The translations under genes were made by a program, and so were the position numbers. Of a stretch of DNA of 64,000 bases, positions 47,691-59,501 are shown one piece after another. The notes under the pieces are model-generated. The model ran no database searches. It saw only the letters and a list, made by a program, of their open reading frames with translations, and had not been told where the DNA came from. Source of the stretch: Gyrodactylus bullatarudis (Eukaryota > Platyhelminthes > Monogenea > Gyrodactylidea > Gyrodactylidae); assembly GCA_012064415.1 (NCBI GenBank), contig SSNU01000208.1, positions 186,001-250,000 on the forward strand, read 5' to 3'. The stretch's first letter is position 1. Each line of letters opens with the position of its first letter.

Positions 47691-48232
47691 TCAATTGGAC
47701 CAAGGTAGTTGCAAGTCATGTAGATGGTTTTTTTGTATGCATAAATTGGGATCTTCATTCATGATAAAGAACTTTTCCCGAATTTTAAGATGCATCTGCT
47801 TGTCATCTGGGCATTTGAATAAAATTTTGAAATTTTTTTCATTAGCCTGGCAACCACATTGTTCTAGGTGTCTTTTTATAGAAGAACTCTTTCTGTTGAG
47901 GTGTTCTTGTATTCTGATAGCAAGTCTTCTTTCGGTTCTTCCTATATACTTGGCACCACATGTAGCTTGAAAACAATAGATGAGATTTGACTGTTCCTTT
48001 GGTTCAAGTTTATCTTTGAGTTGAAATTTGAACAGACGAGTTGTGCTGAATACAACCTTCAATTGTATATCGTTATAATTTTCATTTATTAGTGTGTTCA
48101 ATTTTCCTCTCAAATTGTGGCTAAAACCATCTCCTTTGAATGTGAGTTTGACGTAGATTTGGATAGTCGATTCATTTTGTTCCTCCTGTATTTCTGGTTG
48201 ATTGATTGCTTCAATTAGATTTTCACAGGTTT
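47691..48232 (-). pseudogene. Penelope-like element fragment with GIY-YIG domain
   Basis: A 180-codon frame without an initial ATG: TCENLIEAINQPEIQEEQ, then IYVKLTFKGDGFSHNLRGKL (the RT-thumb/linker motif), IQLKVVFSTTRLFKF and the GIY-YIG core YCFQATCGAKYIGRTERRLAIRIQEHL, ending LCIQKNHLHDLQLPWSN. It is 5'-truncated: the reverse transcriptase is missing. The domain frame itself is intact. Related to the 34.9-kb copy (same LQLPW ending) and less closely to the 60.6-kb element. Confidence 0.85.
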
Positions 48233-48678
48233 AAATATGGGAGGATAATTCAATATTATATATTACAATATTTACTTTTAAGTAGAGTGATGTTTTAAAA
48301 ATCAATACTTCTAATTTACTCTCTCTCTTCATTTTAAAATACCCGTGTGAGTCAAGACTCAGAGCTAGGCTCAATTTTCGATTCCTTCATCGCCGTTGAT
48401 TAATAATCGTTTAGGCTTCCTATTCCTTCCAATGGAAAACCCATAATTGCCCTGTGTTTTTTACTCTATGGAATAGGAGTAGTTTGGATTTTCTCGATTT
48501 TGATTGGTTGATGGTTCTGAATCAAGGTAGATTATTCTATGGTTATGAACTATATCATCTCAATATTCCCACCATTATGTGACAGTGTCATGTTCAATTT
48601 TGTGGTTAGACTCATCTATCGATATCTTCTCTGATATCTTCCCCCCTCCTTGTCTCCGACCATCTCTGGAATAATGCA

Positions 48679-51600
48679 ATGGATTTATCCAATGTCATCT
48701 CACTCCAGAAACCCTTCTACTGCTCTGGCATCTACTCAGTATGGATATTTCTTACTTTTTTCATAAAAATTACTGAACAAAATCAGTTGATTCGGGAAAT
48801 TTCCTTTTATGAGAACCTGATAAAAAACTCTTTGTCTGGTGAGTTGACTCTCGATTCTATACTAACCGATTGATGGGTTTTCTACAGCTTATGTTACTCA
48901 ATTGTCCTAAACTATCGTGCAATTTTGTGTTTTATTTTCTCTTGAAAATGCATGACTTTATTGCATGATTTGCGATAAAACGTTACTTTGATTTTTCAGG
49001 CAACAGTTTAGCAAAAATGACGAGTTATTGCTAGTTCAAGTATACATATTTTCTTATATCTTATTCCTTTAATATAAACCTGGTTAGAATTAAATAATAT
49101 CGGCAACTTTTTAAAGCTAAACTTGACCCGAACTAGACATCGTTTTTTACTTGCTACGTTAAACCTCAATAAAATTTGTGTAACCTTAATTTCAAAAGAT
49201 CGGCATAAATTTGATTTTGAAACGATCATCTAGCTCAATAAACCTTCCTGCTTGTATTTTACTTTTTATTTCTTTCATAAAATGGAAATTAATGTCCTCT
49301 TTGCTAAAGTATTGTCATTGATGATGCTTTGGCCAATGTAGGTTGGATTCTATTTGAAAAACTCTGTGAATCACTAATTCGTAATGATTCTAGGAAAAAT
49401 TGTATTCCCTTCTCTCTCACTCTTGATTAATTTTTGTACAAAATATAGTAATAATAATAATGATAATAAATTATACCAATTTGTAGTCATGGTGAGAAAT
49501 GGTAACCTCAAAATGCTTTGCTATTTTCCTACTCATTTTTAACCAAAACTCTACTCTCCTAGAGTTTTGTGTCTCTCTCTTCTTTCTGGTTTGAAATTGT
49601 GAGATTACCAGGGCAACTCTCAAGTTGAAAGTTGACATTTTTCTTCAGCTCAACTGAACGTTTTCCTGCGCTAAGACTTTTAGTTTTGCATTTTTACTCT
49701 GGAGTAAAAAGAATTCAAAAATTTCCCTAATTTCCCTAATGTTTTATTCGTTATAGAGTATCCTCTAAATTCTATTGTATTATACTTGATACTCAACTTG
49801 CCGATTGCCTCCTCCTACTAGCAGGGCTTGTAACCTACCCCTAAGAACAAACAATGAGTCACCTCCTTGCATCTTTAGGTGAAAAATATAGACAATGTTT
49901 CGTGATCGTTTGAGATTTGGTGAAAAGTTTAATATTAATTCAACTTACCGCATGAGTTCTTTGCGTATTCCATGAGATTAATAGGTTTCCTATCGAATGG
50001 GTTGAAAACGAAGTACTTTCTGAGGCTTAGCTGAACAATAATTCTATAATTAAGTGTGGTAAAAATAAGCCAAAGGGATTTTGAGGGTCACTAGCTTCGT
50101 GGTCGTAGTGTAGTCATGTTTCAATAATTCGTTTTCTATAAAATCCCAAAGACCCCTTATCAAGTAGAACTACAATACAAGTCACTACAATGTTGATTTT
50201 CTGTCTTTCTTTTGATGAATTGTTGACGCCTTAATAGCACTAATGATACTTGTTCTCCTGTCAATAGCTACTTTGTAATTATTAAAAAGGGTCTTTGTTG
50301 GAAAATTAAACGACTCAACAACACTGGGATACGCTCACAACTTTTATAAAGAAGTTGGGTGATTAATTTCTTTTAGGGTAATACCTTCCTAATCAATCAA
50401 ATGTTTCATTTTTAAGCCAAGTTGAGTAGTATCCTTTAGCCTTGAGAATAAACTATAGTTCCGGGTTAAGAAATACTCAACTCTCTATATTTATAATCAA
50501 TGCAGTAGAGAGTATTTATATCAAGTTGATCATTTCCCATATGTTTTAGCCTTGTTGTTCTGGTCAGTAATAGCCATGAATGTGTTTTATGAAAAGATAA
50601 CTTTGGAGAATGATTTTAGTCAAGAAGAGATCCTTGTTCAATATCGTAAGTAAACTCGATTCCCCATAGAATCTTGAAATTTTCAACATAAATACAAACA
50701 CCTCCCTCTCTCTCCAAACTGAGCATAGCAAAAAACAGGAAATTAGAAATATGCTGAGAAAGGAATCAAATGCTCTAATAATCTGTTGACTGAAGAAAAA
50801 TATACAACAGAAAAAAGGTAATGTAGAAAGGAAGTTGTATATTTTTTGAGACATTAGAAAAAAGGAACGCTTTAATCAGAGAAGAAGAGATTAATTTATG
50901 ACTGACGGGGGATGATTTATAAATATTTCCAATTTGAGATCCATTCAAACTTTATAAATCCTTGTAGGAAATGGCAAATAAAATTATTTAAAATTACAAA
51001 GAACTCCCTGTAACATAAAAAAGTATCAAAGGAACCTTTCAGGAATACTCAATATTCTTTCAACATTCTTTTTAGGCGACGTGCAAATTTTTTCTAATCT
51101 CCAAGATCAAACACTATCAACACATGGCACAGGCATTATTATATGTCAGGCGAGAGGGAATCCCCTGCCCATTGTCAACATTGATACCGATTTACCAGTG
51201 TCAGTTATCAATCGGTTTACACTAAACAAAACCAAAATTCCCTCTGGCGAAGCTCTCAGAATCACTAACCATGACTTTTATAATATTCCCATTGAGGTTT
51301 CTTGCTTTGCCTCAAATAATCATACAAAGGACTCAAGAAAGACTCAAATTCGTTTCATCGACAATCCTAAAAGTGAGTTACCTCTTAAAATTCTCAAGGC
51401 TTTTCAATTTCTGACTATACTAAAGTACTGTATTAATTTGAGAATGATAGAAATCTAAAAAGTATCGTTGATAAATACGCACTTGGTATTGACGTACTTT
51501 TTACAGATGGTCAATTAAGTAACTCCATCTCTTCTCTTTTCTGACATTTTATGGTGGACAGCTCACAAATTATGATCATCTGGATCTCTGAGAGTATGCT

Positions 51601-54600
51601 TGGTACTTTAAACTATAGGAAAATTGTTTGAGAGGTGTTGATTAACCTCTGATTTTATCTGAGCAATAGAAGAATTCATAAAGAAAGGCGATGCCAGGTT
51701 TTTTAAAAGAATAGCGCTTTATTTCGTCGCATACTCTTCAGCTTTTACATGCCAGATTTATATACAAAAATTACAAGAAATGATGATAATTGATCTGATT
51801 AGCCCTTCTTCTTGTTCACCTCCTTAGGGGTGAGTGCGTGTGTGCTTCTTTTGGTACTTCTCTGTAGTTTTCTTGGTGTTGTTATTATGCGAGTAAATGT
51901 TTGAGTTTAATTATTTGAGTTCTATTAGTATTAATTTTGAGAGAAATATCTGGTTATCTTTTTCTGATCTTGGTTTCCTTCCGCCATATTCCTTTTTCTT
52001 GGTCTGGATCTGGTTGAAGGTTGGGAATTAGCTAATTTCTCTCTGGTCTCTTCATTCGTGTCTATTGTTTTGAAAGTTCCTCTAGGTAGGACTATAGTGG
52101 TTTCATAGCTACTTTCTGTACGCACAAGTTTGGCTTTTCTTTTGAAATGGACATTAGGGGTAGATCATCAAAATCAAAAAATTAGAATATTCCAAAGCTT
52201 GGACCATCATTAGAGAGATAATTTCATACTGAATCCGAAGATGTCAATTTTGTCAGCTTGAGCAAAAGAAAAAAACCTGTGAATAATGTATTCAAGTAGC
52301 CTGAAGTTGTTGCTAAAATCACAAATTTTAATGTTACCACTTAAAAGTAGAATAATCTTTTTTCAGAAATATTTTATGACCAAAGTTAATTTTAAGAGAC
52401 TTATAACTGATGTCTCAAATAATTTTGGGCGAGCACTCAACCATTTGTTCCAACAGTCAATAAGATTTTAACTACAGGTTTTTTCTTCTTCTTAGACTTA
52501 TACTTTTGTATACCAAAATAAATATTTTTAAATATAGAATAAGTTGAGACCTCAAGCTAATTCTTGTTTTTCTTTTTGGTACCAGCCCTAATGGGAATGT
52601 ACTTTTTTCCAACATCAAATCGATTTCATACGCTTGAAATTCTACAATTGCTAAAATAAAATTGGTCAGCGATATACTCTCATAAATTCTCATTATTCTG
52701 GAGAAAAGTTTTGCATAAACAGGAAATTATGAATACAAACCATTCAATATTGTATATAAATATTATATATAAGACTAAACTATTATGATAGTTTTCTTTG
52801 TGTGTCCTCTTTGCTTCCATAGTTTATAATTTATTAATTGAATAAACTTCCCCTACATTCACTCTGGTGTGTACTCACCATAGGTAGATGAAATTACCAC
52901 TGAAATGTAATTAATCATCAAGAGACTCTTTACAAACTCCATACTCACTGGGGATAAAATAATTTTCTGAAGGGTTGTACTTTTCAAGGATGGTTACAAG
53001 AGACCCAACCCATATATCTCCTCTAACCTCTAACCTAAAGTTTAACCTTGGGTAAACTCTCTTGTTCATTTCATTCTTACTGTCTTACAGTGCCCTTTCC
53101 TTATTTGTTTAATTTCGACCTGTTTTTTACAAAATCTCATGTTTAAACCAATCAGAGGATTCCAAAACTTTAGCTACTTGATTACTCTGTCTTCTGGCTT
53201 GTATTGGTCTATTCGTAGAAAAAGAAAAGGAAGTAGTATTTCTTAAAAATTTATGATGAAATTAATAATCTTGACCAGATGAATAAAAAAAATAATAAAA
53301 AATAAAAAGGGGATTTTATTTCTACACACAGGACTAAGTCAAATCAGGCAAATAATTGAAATCTGGTTTTACATTATAGTGTCGAAGCATTGCTCTTTTT
53401 TCTTCTAATCTCTACCACCATACACACATTCAACAGGGGTAAATAGAGATTAAAAAGTCTAAAAATTCTCACGTGTAACAACAACAATAATGTGAGTAGA
53501 TTTCGAAGGAAATGGGATGTATGTATGGTTGAGTAAACAAGAGAAAGATAAAATTTTCTTCTCAAACAATACTTGATTTGGAAATGTAAGAATAAATTTC
53601 AGGAATTCAATTTTAAATCATTTCAAAATGCCCGGCCATTCAAATTGTTCAGTAGGGTGTACGGTGTCGAAATCAACGTAAAATAATAAATACAGTTCGG
53701 GACATGGATAGTTTTCCCATACTAACAATTACAGTAATGATTTAAAGATTAAAGGGAACAGATGATGCATTTTTTAAGTTTGAAATTATCAATTGAGAAC
53801 TTGTAAGATTAAAGGAACAGAAATCTTTCCTCAATGCACAACCACTCAGAAGAAGAAAGCAGCAAGATACGGCAAAAGGAATACAAATTCTGTCTTGGTT
53901 AATGTGTGGGAATTCCCTATGTAACTCAATCACTGTATGTAATGGTGATTGAAGAAAAAGAAACAATTGATTCTGAGTTTTTTGCATTCAATCATTTGCG
54001 GATACACTTTCATTTCACTTTGTTGTAAAAACGTTCACCCATATAAATGAAGGTGATTTGTATTGAATGGGGTGGGTAAATTTGGTTTATGGCAACTTTC
54101 CCGGAGAATTCACTCAATTTGAGTGACAGTAAAATATACATTTTACATCTTTATCGATTTTACGAGGTTGTCCAATCCACAAGGCGTACGAGAAAAAAGT
54201 TTTTAATTTTTACAATCTGAGCCAACATTTTTAAGCGTGAAACGAAAATTTTAATCTGTTTCCAATGAAGAATTCATTGTAAGGATTTAGAAGACAAGTG
54301 AATATTTAGTGATAAAGCTTATATTTCACCGGATCTCATCAGACTCTTACACTGACTAGATATATATATATACAATTTTAAAACTGATTTAATGTTTAAT
54401 AAAATCCTCTGAAAATTTTAATCTGTTTCCAATGAAGAATTCATTGTAAGGATTTAGAAGACAAGTGAATATTTAGTGATAAAGCTTATATTTCACCGGA
54501 TCTCATCAGACTCTTACACTGGCTAGATATATATATATATATACAATTTTAAAACTGATTTAATGTTTAATAAAATCCTCTGAAAATTTTAATCTGTTTC

Positions 54601-56849
54601 CAATGAAGAATTCATTGTAAGGATTTAGAAGACAAGTGAATATTTAGTGATAAAGCTTATATTTCACCGGATCTCATCAGACTCTTACACTGGCTAGATA
54701 TATATATATATATACAATTTTAAAACTGATTTAATGTTTAATAAAATCCTCTGAAAATTTTAATCTTCTTGCTTGTTTTCAAAAAAGGACAAACTTTAAA
54801 ATGTCTAAAAATCAAACAATTCACAATTTCTCTTTATAGATCTGCCAAAGTTCCTAGACGAAAGTACCATCGGAAGTAACCTGCTAAGTGTTAAACTGGG
54901 AGAGACCACAAAACTGTCCTGTAATCTAGATCCAACCAGAGTGGATCAAGTAATATGGCTCAAGGATGGTGTTCCCCTGACAATCGGGGAGAACTGGATA
55001 CCGAATGATGGGAAAAATTTGAGTATACGAAATTTACTCGTCCATTCATCTGATGCTGGCAACTATGAATGTTATGCTACGTACATGAAAACATCTATCT
55101 TGAGTAAAACCCAAATACTAAAGGTTTCTGGTAAGTGTATCACAATTTTACATTGATCTGGAATATATTTATACACTCAATTATTTGCATTTCGAAGATT
55201 GATTCAAGCCATTTGAGCTCGATTGTGGTTTTCTTGAATAAATGTTTGGGAAATCATTCTTTATTAGATTCTCTTATTATTGCAACTTTTTTTCATGCAG
55301 TAAGCTTTCATTTTGCCGAAATTCAGCTTCGAATTGCCGAATAAATCTGAAATCATTGAATTCGTGTAAAGAAGTTCAACGTCCTAAATTGCAATAACTT
55401 TTCTCAAAAATGATTTTTTTGAGAATTTAAAAAACTTGACTCGTTACAAATTCTACAGCGGATTCAAATTTTTTATTCAGTTCCGAATAAATGTTCAATT
55501 TATTCATGAATTTTAGAAAAATCACTATTTTGAAGTTTAATGTCTGAGAATTTGTGAAGAATCAAAATATAATTTGTTAATTTTAGTTGAAATATCTTTG
55601 TCTGGTCTTTAAAGTCTTAAAATCAACGAATTTTTGATCTCCCGCCTTAAATAATGACTGATGGTAAAATCTAATTCGATTTTTGAAAAACTTAAAAAAA
55701 AATTAATATTCTTGGATGAATTTCGACTCTTGATACATCTTATTTTCTGATATCCATGAGTTTCGCAGTGCACTGTATTTATACTCTCAATTATTCTTAG
55801 ATATCCCAGCTGATATTTTCTTCAAGAATGTGACAGTATCCCGACAGGTCCTGGTCGGCGATAAAATCAGATTGGAATGTGAAATATCGAAAAATCCCTA
55901 CGCTGAAGTTGAATGGCTTAGCTCGGGAGGATCATCAATGGTCAAATCAAAGGAGTACAAAGTCTCCTTGGACTTACACGCTAAAAAGAATGACTTTTAC
56001 ACTTGTCGAGCCTCGAATCAGTACAGTTCAAAGGAGAAAAAAGTTGAAATAAAAGTCTTGCGTAAATCCTCAGTACTCTTGATAAATTTTGACAAACTTT
56101 AATTTTTCCCTTTTTTTCTTCACTCGTCTAGCACGACCGAGACCACCAAAGAATCTCAGAGTCAACCGAATCACAGAGAGTTCAGCCGAGATATCTTGGG
56201 ATTACGAAAGGTACAACATTTACAATGATGACAATAGCGAGTATGTTACGAAGCTGAATCATTTCCAATCAGTCTACACAGTCAATGATGGACCAAATAT
56301 AATCAAAAAGATTTCTGAAGCCAGACTTCAGCTAGTTAATCTGGAACCAAATTCCCTTGTAAAGGGCTATATTAAAGCTGTCGACCTTGCTGGGATTCCC
56401 TCAATATCATCTAATTTCTCATTTAAAACAGACGAATATATACCTGATGGGCCTCCAGTTAATATTTTAGTTAAAGTCCTACCAAATGATAATGTTCAGG
56501 TAACATGGGACGAGCCTAGAAAGCCAAATGGCCAAATAATTGTGAGTCCAGTATCTCAAAGCTATTATAATACGTTTATATCGTGTGTCTACTTACAAGT
56601 ATTAATGTAAAAATAAAAATCTTTTTTAGAAATACATTTTGGAATACGTTCAGGTCAGTGATGAAAGTTTTTTGAACCTCAAAACAGTTAAATGGAATAC
56701 ATATATCGATCGATACTCAATGCTCGATCGTAAAGTTCTCATTGATGATTTTAAGAGAGACGAAATTTACAAGCTCCGCATAGCTGCTGTAACAAAGAAG
56801 GGTGTTGGTCCTTTCTCTGATGTTATAAGTTTAAAGGTTAACTCAAACG
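48679..56849 (+). CDS. Ig/FN3 cell-surface protein (3 Ig + 2 FN3), 3' end not seen
   Basis: Proposed exons 48679-48838 (signal-like hydrophobic SVWIFLTFFIKI; least certain), 51076-51372 (Ig1), 54840-55130 (Ig2: LSCNLDP, IWLKDG, SSDAGNYECYA), 55801-56061 (Ig3: LECEIS, VEWLSS, DFYTCRASN), 56132-56541 (FN3: RPPKNLRVN, AEISWDY, and the start of a second FN3 PPVNILVKV, VQVTWDEPRKPNG), 56630-56849 (KYILEYV, YKLRIAAVTKKGVGPFSD). Introns 1-4 and the donor after the last exon are phase 1, the fifth is phase 0; all phases join without frameshift. The architecture resembles neural adhesion or guidance receptors (DSCAM, contactin and neogenin types), but none is matched specifically. No membrane segment or stop is found, so more exons must lie downstream, in or beyond the transposon-rich region. 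Introns of 2.2 and 3.5 kb contrast with the ~30-nt introns elsewhere. Confidence 0.72.
51608..51679 (-). CDS. short conserved PLE leader ORF (23 aa)
   Basis: Begins 25 nt after the hammerhead cleavage site at 51710. The peptide MNSSIAQIKSEVNQHL... matches the peptide MIESISRVKDDINNHL... at 62273 (pattern M-x-x-S-I-x-x-[IV]-K-x-[DE]-[IV]-N-x-H-L). Both are preceded by the identical 14-mer GGCATCGCCTTTCT. Probably the N-terminus of the next PLE copy in a tandem arrangement, cut short here. Confidence 0.55.
   Translation of the reverse strand: MNSSIAQIKSEVNQHLSNNFPIV
51704..51747 (-). ncRNA. type I hammerhead ribozyme, intact core (PLE 3' end)
   Basis: Read on the minus strand: helix I UAAAAG pairs perfectly with CUUUUA (6 bp); core CUGAAGA fits CUGANGA; stem II GUAUGCGAC (G-C and U-A pairs, short loop); GAAA; helix III AUA...UAU with loop AAGCGC; cleavage predicted after the U at 51710 (AUU site). 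All invariant core bases are present. Helix III has only 3 bp, as is typical of Penelope-associated hammerheads, which often act as dimers. Lies 184 nt 3' of the PLE stop codon at 51931. Confidence 0.75.
51931..52160 (-). pseudogene. Penelope-like element C-terminal fragment
   Basis: The minus strand first encodes ISKEKPNLCVQKVAMKPL, equivalent to QKEKPSLCVQKKFVQPL of the 60.6-kb element, then shifts frame into VLPRGTFKTIDTNEETREK and ends KRNMAEGNQDQKKITRYFSQN. A single frameshift lies near 52100. The last residues form a good PIP-box (QKKITRYF). It lies inside intron 2 of the Ig/FN3 gene in antisense orientation and is followed by an intact hammerhead. Confidence 0.75.
54297..54353 (-). ncRNA. 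hammerhead ribozyme, retrozyme unit 1
   Basis: Minus strand: helix I AGU/ACU next to the core, an internal loop, then AGUG/CACU; core CUGAUGA (54342-54336), stem II GAUCCGGU (weak, G-U closed), GAAA, helix III AUAUAAGCUUUAU, cleavage after C at 54311 (AUC site). Confidence 0.65.
54464..54520 (-). ncRNA. hammerhead ribozyme, retrozyme unit 2
   Basis: Same motif as unit 1, core CUGAUGA at 54509-54503, GAAA at 54494-54491. No core changes. Confidence 0.65.
54635..54691 (-). ncRNA. hammerhead ribozyme, retrozyme unit 3
   Basis: Same motif as units 1 and 2, core CUGAUGA at 54680-54674. No core changes. Confidence 0.65.
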
Positions 56850-58936
56850 GTGAGTAGTGTAATTCTAATGATTTGTAATTCATTATTATCAAGAGTCTTT
56901 TGTGCTTAGGCTACAATTTCAATTACAATTAGAGTTACGCCATTTGAGACTATCAATAATAATTACATTTCTAAGTGATAAATTTTACAAAATCGATAAC
57001 TTTATTATGTAAGAACAAAATGATAGATTCAAGGGCCACTTCCTACTTCTCCGATCCATCAAAGATCATTCACTAAAAACCTAAGAACTAAGATATGAGT
57101 ATTTTGACCCTTAAAGTCCCAGAGAATTTTTTTCATGATTCACATTCAATATTTTGTCTATCGTATGGTTTGTGAATACGCTGTTTTATCGCAATTATTT
57201 TCAGTTCAGAAGTTATCGATAAAAGATGGGTCATTTTTTGTAGCTTTGGTCCAGCAGAGTCCGGGCGATTACATATTTGAATTCTAATTTGACGAATAAT
57301 AGAGCCAATCTTTGCGTATTCCTGGAGACTAATGTAAATTTCCTATCGAATGGGTGGTAAACGAAGAATGAACAATAATAATCAGTTGCTAAATTAGTGT
57401 ATGAAAGAAATAGCCAAGTGGGACTTTAAGGCTCAAGGTGAACTATAATACCTGGTATTACCAATGGGTAACAATCATCATTAGTCAGATTTTTCAGGTA
57501 ACTAATTAATTTCGAAATTCCCCAATTTTCAAAATGTCCGGTAACAGCTATGAATAATTATAATTAATATGTTACTACATTGTCTATGATCTTTTCCTTT
57601 TGGTATCGGAAAAGAATAGAATCTCTTGTTGTCATAATTATCTGACTACACTCGTATTCTCCTACAATCCTAATCTTCCCTCCGAGTGTATATGAAGGGA
57701 ACATTTACAATGTCTAATCTGATCATTAGATCGTCGTTAGATCCCAAGGAGGGAATATAAATGAATCAAGATGGTGAGATACTTATTTTTATTTACTCAT
57801 CTAGTTGAATAATTGAAAATATTGAAAAAAAAGTTGTCCACTTGTTTTTTTTCTCTATTCTAAAGTACAAATGTCCAATTATATAAGACAACTAAATGTA
57901 AACAACAACCTTTAATTGGATACGATATATATACTATATATATTACAATTGAGATGTGAACTATTCAAAAGTGGTTCATTTATAGATAACTGTATATTTT
58001 GTCTGTCTGCCCTAATTTAAGCTTACAAGTTTTAGTACATTCATCTACGTATGTGGAAAATGGAATCCCAATTGTTGATTCTTTCTAGTGTAGTGAACAT
58101 GGAATTAGAGAGAAAAAAACCTGTCATTTCAAAATTTTTTGGAAAATTTCAAGCCGTCAATGTTGAAAAGGCCTCAAATAAATTTATTGGAAAATGTGAG
58201 GTCTCTTCGATAAAAACTGCAAGAATTCTAATGCTAACTGATATCAAGGTGGGGATTTATGATTTTTACAAAATTCTCACGTTTTCATCAAGATTATTGG
58301 GAATCCATATAAAGATAGAAAACTTGAAAATCACGAGTTAGCACCAAACTTTTGTTGATTTCAAAGTGGATTTTTCAGATCACGAATAGTCAAGGAAATC
58401 ACCAAGAGAAAATTACTCTTTGCAAGAAAAAGTTCAATCTCTATATTTTGGATCATTTTCCCTCGTGATTATTGAAAAATTCAAATGGTTCGATTTCCCA
58501 CCGTAATTACGAATTTCTGTGAATTTCTGTACACAAATTCGAAATCTTCGTCTAATTTTGATCCTGAATATCAATATTTAACTGCTTCAAATCTTTGAAA
58601 TCGATAAAAATTTTGGATTTGAAAGTTGAAAAAGTGGAAATTTGAAACATTTCCGAAATTCAAAAAACTGCTCAATTCTAGTCAGATTAAATTTTTTTTG
58701 TATTCAAAACTAATCAGCTCATTTCATAGTGGAATCCTAAAAATAAATTTTTTCCTGACTTTCTGGATAAAAATATTGAGTTTTTTGTAAAAATAGGAAA
58801 TTCTCATCTTCATGTCAATTGGGTTTAAATTGCAGAAAATCTTGTTCAAATTCGATTTCTTGATGAAAAAATTGAAATTTTTGTCAAAAATATAAATTCC
58901 CATTTTTACGATAATATTGTCCAACTTCATCAAGAA
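56850..58936. other. non-coding tail of the Ig/FN3 gene with dispersed repeats
   Basis: No further FN3 or membrane exon is recognised. 57050-57440 shares blocks with 32830-33080 (GTGAATACGC, TAGCTTT...GCAGAGTC) and with 49960-50110 (TTGCGTATTCC, CCTATCGAATGGGT, AAACGAAG). 58230-58936 is a foldback-related copy. The frame at 58051-58341 overlaps that repeat and has no support. Confidence 0.45.
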
Positions 58937-58993
58937 TATCACTTTTGTTGGTTTCTGAACTCATGAGGAAGGTAGGAGAAAACAGACGTATAT

Positions 58994-59037
58994 TATAGTG
59001 ATAAACGTTATATTTCGCCGGGTCTCATCAGACTCTA
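58994..59037 (-). ncRNA. hammerhead ribozyme, left inverted arm
   Basis: Mirror copy of the plus-strand ribozyme at 59631-59674: core CUGAUGA at 59031-59025, stem II GACCCGGC, GAAA, helix III AUAUAACGUUUAU, cleavage after C at 59000. Confidence 0.65.
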
Positions 59038-59131
59038 CCCCGGTTTCGATATAAATACTATTACAATGCATAAAATTTGAGCCCTTCCATTGGTCAATAT
59101 TGGTTGATAGGTTGCTCGGTAGGAGTGAGGG

Positions 59132-59501
59132 CCGTGAAGTTCATATAAAGAGGAAACAAATTTCAAAGATTTGTGAGGTCCTGAACCCAATTGGCAAACC
59201 AATAATTAGTTCTACACAGATTGAAACTAGGGATGAACCTGAAAACAGCGAGAAGTTGACAAAAGTCAATAATCACCAATCTCTAGTTCAATGCAGTGGC
59301 CCAGTTACAATTACAGAATTGGATAAATGTGAATCCAACGAGAAGTCAACAACAGTTGATAATCAGATTAAAAGCCAACCTGTAATTAGCGAAGTGAGAA
59401 ATGGAAAAACACGCCCAACAACGAGGAGAAAACGGGACAGACATAGCGGGCAACTGCAAATTACAACTTTCATCAAAAAGCAAAAGCAATTATCAGATTG
59501 A
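59132..59501 (+). pseudogene. PLE-type C-terminal coding remnant
   Basis: Open frame entering from the left arm, rich in E, K, N and S, low in complexity, ending RPTTRRKRDRHSGQLQITTF-IKKQKQLSD. No RT or GIY-YIG residues remain. The ending resembles the tails of the 60.6-kb and 52-kb PLE proteins: basic linker, then Q-x-x-I-x-x-F. The element would be non-autonomous. An origin as a separate protein cannot be excluded. Confidence 0.5.

Larger units (their letters stand above)
24900..48678. other. gene desert with dispersed repeats
   Basis: About 24 kb without a supportable host gene. Open frames are short, often lie inside repeats, and lack splice-consistent partners. Recognised content is listed separately: foldback elements, MITEs, a dead MULE and two Penelope-like fragments. 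Stretches not covered by those entries (for example 29800-31780, 37200-38120 and 46200-47500) show only AT-rich unique-looking sequence and simple repeats, such as (AC)n at about 39350-39384, (TC)n near 41850 and a C13/A11 run near 33422. Confidence 0.5.
54244..54768 (-). repeat. tandem ~170-bp retrozyme-like array (three units)
   Basis: Units 54244-54410 (167 bp), 54411-54581 (171 bp), 54582-54752 (171 bp), plus 16 bp of a fourth. They are almost identical; length differs only in an internal (TA)n. Each unit carries a hammerhead motif on the minus strand. Small tandem repeats of this size with one type I hammerhead per unit match metazoan retrozymes, which yield small circular RNAs. The array lies in intron 2 of the Ig/FN3 gene, 71 bp before exon 3. 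Confidence 0.8.

Noticed and set aside
47691..48232. GIY-YIG domain considered as a homing endonuclease or SLX1-type nuclease
   Set aside because: The upstream KGDGFSHNLRGKL linker and the LC(I/V)QK tail are Penelope-like; SLX1 would need a RING domain.
52472..52693. 73-residue minus-strand frame near the PLE fragment
   Set aside because: No similarity to PLE or other proteins; chance frame in the intron.
54244..54768. Tandem array considered as CRISPR or plain satellite
   Set aside because: Units are identical throughout with no unique spacers, so not CRISPR; the hammerhead core in every unit makes retrozyme a better description than plain satellite.
58051..58341. 96-residue frame as a possible 3' exon of the Ig/FN3 gene
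   Set aside because: No FN3 or membrane pattern; its second half overlaps a dispersed repeat.
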